Assembly: GCA_002730485.1 (NCBI GenBank)
Contig: PCAH01000048.1
Location: forward strand, 1 to 17,217
Source: Dehalococcoidia bacterium
Lineage (GTDB): Bacteria > Chloroflexota > Dehalococcoidia > UBA3495
Direction of reading: 5' to 3'
Length of the DNA stretch: 17,217 nucleotides
The translations under genes and the position numbers were made by a program. This document shows, one piece after another, positions 15,267-17,217 of the stretch. Positions within the stretch are counted from its first letter, which is position 1. Each line of letters begins with the position of its first letter. The notes beneath the pieces are model-generated. The model was not told the origin of the DNA. It saw only the letters and a program-made list of their open reading frames with translations, and searched no databases.

Positions 15267-15608
15267 CTAGTTTACGTGTTGCTCGCGATTAAGCAGTTCT
15301 TTGGCTTCGTCACCCACGTTGGCTTCAATACAGTCGCGCAATGTAGAGTAGACTGCCTGGTTTAGAGCGCCCATCATCCACGCCTCGTAGTCGGCGTCGG
15401 TCTGATAGGTGTTCTTAAGGGTAACCAAACGCTGGAGCAGGCTCAGATAATGATACTGCAGTGGCGTTAAATCCTTGTCGATACCAGACACGCGCCAATC
15501 ATTGTCCGCTATTGGTGTATCCATGTCTGTATTAAGGTTCGGCATCACCTCTTCGACGTTGCCGTTGCCCAGGACTTCCGGGTCTGCTTGATCTTGTTGT
15601 CCGCTCAT
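15267..15608 (-). CDS. Small acidic protein of unknown function
   Basis: I do not recognise this 113-residue protein. The first 45 residues are polar, acidic and probably disordered (rich in D, N, G, Q). The rest looks helical: LTPLQYHYLSLLQRLVTL, ADYEAWMMGALNQAVYS and DEAKELLNREQ. The ATG at 15606-15608 is preferred over an upstream TTG (15626) because GGAGG lies 4 bases before it. An extended -10 is present upstream and a strong terminator downstream, so it has its own transcript. It lies downstream of dnaK on the same strand. It ends with TAG. Confidence 0.7.
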   Translation of the reverse strand: MSGQQDQADPEVLGNGNVEEVMPNLNTDMDTPIADNDWRVSGIDKDLTPLQYHYLSLLQRLVTLKNTYQTDADYEAWMMGALNQAVYSTLRDCIEANVGDEAKELLNREQHVN

Positions 15609-15702
15609 GCTGCCTCCATCGGCCAAAACCTTCGAATGGTCAGAGGTCGGTCCAAATTGGGGAGTCTATAAGTTCTTTAAGGAGCTTCCCGCTGCTAAGT
15701 TG

Positions 15703-15711
15703 ATTATAGCA
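15703..15711 (-). promoter_or_regulatory. Extended -10 promoter for the small unknown gene
   Basis: The minus strand reads TGCTATAAT, identical to the element before the DinB-family gene. Transcription would start near 15696, leaving a leader of about 88 bases. No clear -35 hexamer; the region upstream is T-rich. Confidence 0.5.
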
Positions 15712-15760
15712 GACAGTTTTCCTTAAAAAACATAATACCTAGTTTGTTTTGTTATGTACG

Positions 15761-15806
15761 AGAGAATTCAGGCCAGTTTCTAACCTGTTTCCTACCTAGA
15801 TTCTCT
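15761..15806. repeat. Inverted repeat between dnaK and the small unknown gene
   Basis: AGAGAAT (15761-15767) pairs with ATTCTCT (15800-15806) around a 32-base interior that holds an imperfect tandem 11-mer (GTTTCTAACCT, then GTTTCCTACCT). A smaller CTGGA/TCCAG hairpin lies at 15838-15853, just after the dnaK stop. Either may shape the dnaK 3' end, but neither has a T-tract. Confidence 0.25.
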
Positions 15807-15862
15807 GTCAGCTTGGATACTACGGTCAAACCGCCTTGCTGGACTCGTATCCAGGCCCCGAT

Positions 15863-17217
15863 TTAGACCTCGCGGAATTCCCCTTCAACTGTGCCTTCGT
15901 CATCATCGGAGCTGGCAGGATCGCCTTCTTGACCGCCCGTTGCCGAGCCATCACCGGGGCCCTGCCCTCCATCTTCGGTACCGGCACCCTGGCTATATAC
16001 CACTTCGCCCATCTTTTGCAAGGCGGCATTCAGCTCAGTAGTTGCGGTTTGCATATCCACGGTGTTGTTGGAGGCGATTGCCGCCTTCACCGCGTCGATC
16101 TTTCCTTGGACCTCGGTCTTTAGTTCTTCGGGCACTTTGTCGGCGTTGTCGGCCAGCAGCTTCTCGCTGCTGAAGACCAGAGAGTCGGCCTGGTTACGGG
16201 TCTCAACCTCGGCGCGTCGCACCTGGTCGGCTTCCTCGTTCTGGGCTGCTTCATCGACCATCCGCTCAATGTCTTCTTTCTCAAGACCGGAGCCCGACTG
16301 GATAACGATCTTCTGTTCCTTGCCGGTTCCTTTGTCCTGGGCAGATACACTCAGGATTCCATTGGCGTCGATGTCGAAAGTGACTTCGATCTGGGGGACA
16401 CCGCGGGGCGCGGGCAGCAGTCCGTCCAGCATGAACCTGCCGATGGATTTGTTGTCGGCGGCCATGGAGCGCTCGCCCTGGAGCACATGGATGTCAACGG
16501 TGGTCTGGTTCTCCGCTGCCGTGGTGAACGTCTCGTTCTTCTTGGTTGGGATCGTTGTGTTTCTGGAGATCAGCGTGGTCATCACGCTGCCCAACGTCTC
16601 CAATCCCAGTGTCAGAGGGGTAACGTCCAGTAGGACGATGTCATCGACATCACCGGCCAGAACGCCCGCCTGAATGGCGGCGCCCATTGCCACGGCTTCG
16701 TCCGGATTTACATTCCGGTTGGGTTCTTTGCCAAATACCTGTTTGACCTTCTCCTGGATGGCGGGCATCCGGCTCATGCCGCCCACCATGATTACCTCGT
16801 CAATGGCATCAGCAGATAGACCTGAGTCCGTCAGGGCCTGTCGACATGGGCCTTCTGTTCGGTCGACCAGGGTAGCCACCAGCTGGTCCAGCTTAGCCCG
16901 GCTGAGTGTCTTCACCATGTGCTGGGGGCCGCTGGCGTCGGCAGTGATAAACGGCAGGTTGATCTCGGTTTCCAAGACGCTGGAAAGCTCTACCTTGGCC
17001 CGTTCGGCGGCGTCCCTCAAGCGTTGGAGGGCCATCCGGTCAGATGCCAGGTCGATGCCTGTTTCCTGTTTGAATTCATCGATCATCCATTCAAGGATCG
17101 TCTGGTCAAAGTCGTCACCACCCAGGAAGGTGTCTCCGTTGGTGGATTTGACTTCGAATACACCGTCGCCCATCTGAAGGATGGTGATGTCAAAGGTACC
17201 GCCGCCCAGGTCAAAAA
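15863..17217 (-). CDS. dnaK: Chaperone DnaK (Hsp70), C-terminal part; 5' end outside the window
   Basis: The frame is open to the right edge, where it begins inside the ATPase domain with the phosphate-binding FDLGGGTFD motif. Then follow GGDDFD, the [20 protein letters not shown] segment and [20 protein letters not shown], and the linker [18 protein letters not shown]. The substrate-binding domain ([29 protein letters not shown]) and helical lid come next, and a Gly/Asp/Glu-rich tail ends EGEFREV. DnaK folds client proteins in the cytoplasm using ATP with DnaJ and GrpE. About 450 of some 630 residues are present. No dnaJ follows downstream; the next gene is a small unknown one. It stops with TAA. 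Confidence 0.95.
   Translation of the reverse strand, partial: FDLGGGTFDITILQMGDGVFEVKSTNGDTFLGGDDFDQTILEWMIDEFKQETGIDLASDRMALQRLRDAAERAKVELSSVLETEINLPFITADASGPQHMVKTLSRAKLDQLVATLVDRTEGPCRQALTDSGLSADAIDEVIMVGGMSRMPAIQEKVKQVFGKEPNRNVNPDEAVAMGAAIQAGVLAGDVDDIVLLDVTPLTLGLETLGSVMTTLISRNTTIPTKKNETFTTAAENQTTVDIHVLQGERSMAADNKSIGRFMLDGLLPAPRGVPQIEVTFDIDANGILSVSAQDKGTGKEQKIVIQSGSGLEKEDIERMVDEAAQNEEADQVRRAEVETRNQADSLVFSSEKLLADNADKVPEELKTEVQGKIDAVKAAIASNNTVDMQTATTELNAALQKMGEVVYSQGAGTEDGGQGPGDGSATGGQEGDPASSDDDEGTVEGEFREV

Noticed and set aside
1851..15269. Genome-wide recoding of UAG as an amino acid.
   Set aside because: TPR, CoA-transferase, phosphatase, trpS, DinB, PAC2 and other genes all end at UAG at family-normal lengths, so UAG is a working stop codon.

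Overview
The window reads as ordinary bacterial chromosome of moderately high GC with short intergenic gaps. No rRNA, tRNA, transposase, integrase or CRISPR array was seen. The gene mix is a class III CoA-transferase, a crotonase-fold enzyme, a lipoprotein nitrite-reductase-type cupredoxin, a PAC2 protein, a histone-deacetylase-fold enzyme and a Tes-like radical SAM protein. It suggests an uncultured free-living bacterium, most plausibly a Chloroflexota member of the Dehalococcoidia/SAR202 kind. That placement is inference from gene content only. UAG is the commonest stop codon among the genes here.

Left part (1-5103). A small glutaredoxin-like gene (minus) is divergent from a TPR-repeat gene (plus). 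A minus-strand group then follows, transcribed from about 5100 down to 1891. It holds a Tes/MJ0619-type radical SAM enzyme, an ArsM-like methyltransferase 31 bases downstream, and a PlsY-family membrane protein with an altered active site. The radical SAM gene is split by one in-frame UAG between a conserved-looking CCFPTC motif and a C-terminal domain that carries more cysteine ligands. This is the most unusual signal in the window.

Middle (5268-10455). On the plus strand lie a NirK/AniA-type copper nitrite reductase lipoprotein and a CaiB/BaiF CoA-transferase. Convergent to them is a minus-strand run: trpS, an inositol-monophosphatase-family gene and a second lipoprotein gene. The lipoprotein gene is broken by one missing base at a GGGGCCCC tract. 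The nitrite reductase gene shows a similar one-base problem at an A5 tract near its start.

Right part (10585-17217). Minus-strand genes encode a DinB-family protein, a PAC2 protein with a serine-rich tail, a crotonase that carries the residue set of 6-oxocamphor hydrolase, and a coiled-coil protein whose last codons form a perfect 16-bp hairpin. A plus-strand histone-deacetylase/AcuC-type gene follows and meets a small unknown minus-strand gene at a strong bidirectional terminator. The 3' part of dnaK runs off the right edge.

Most genes look like independent housekeeping or accessory units. The best case for a functional group is radical SAM + methyltransferase (+ PlsY-like protein), possibly a lipid- or metalloid-modifying module.
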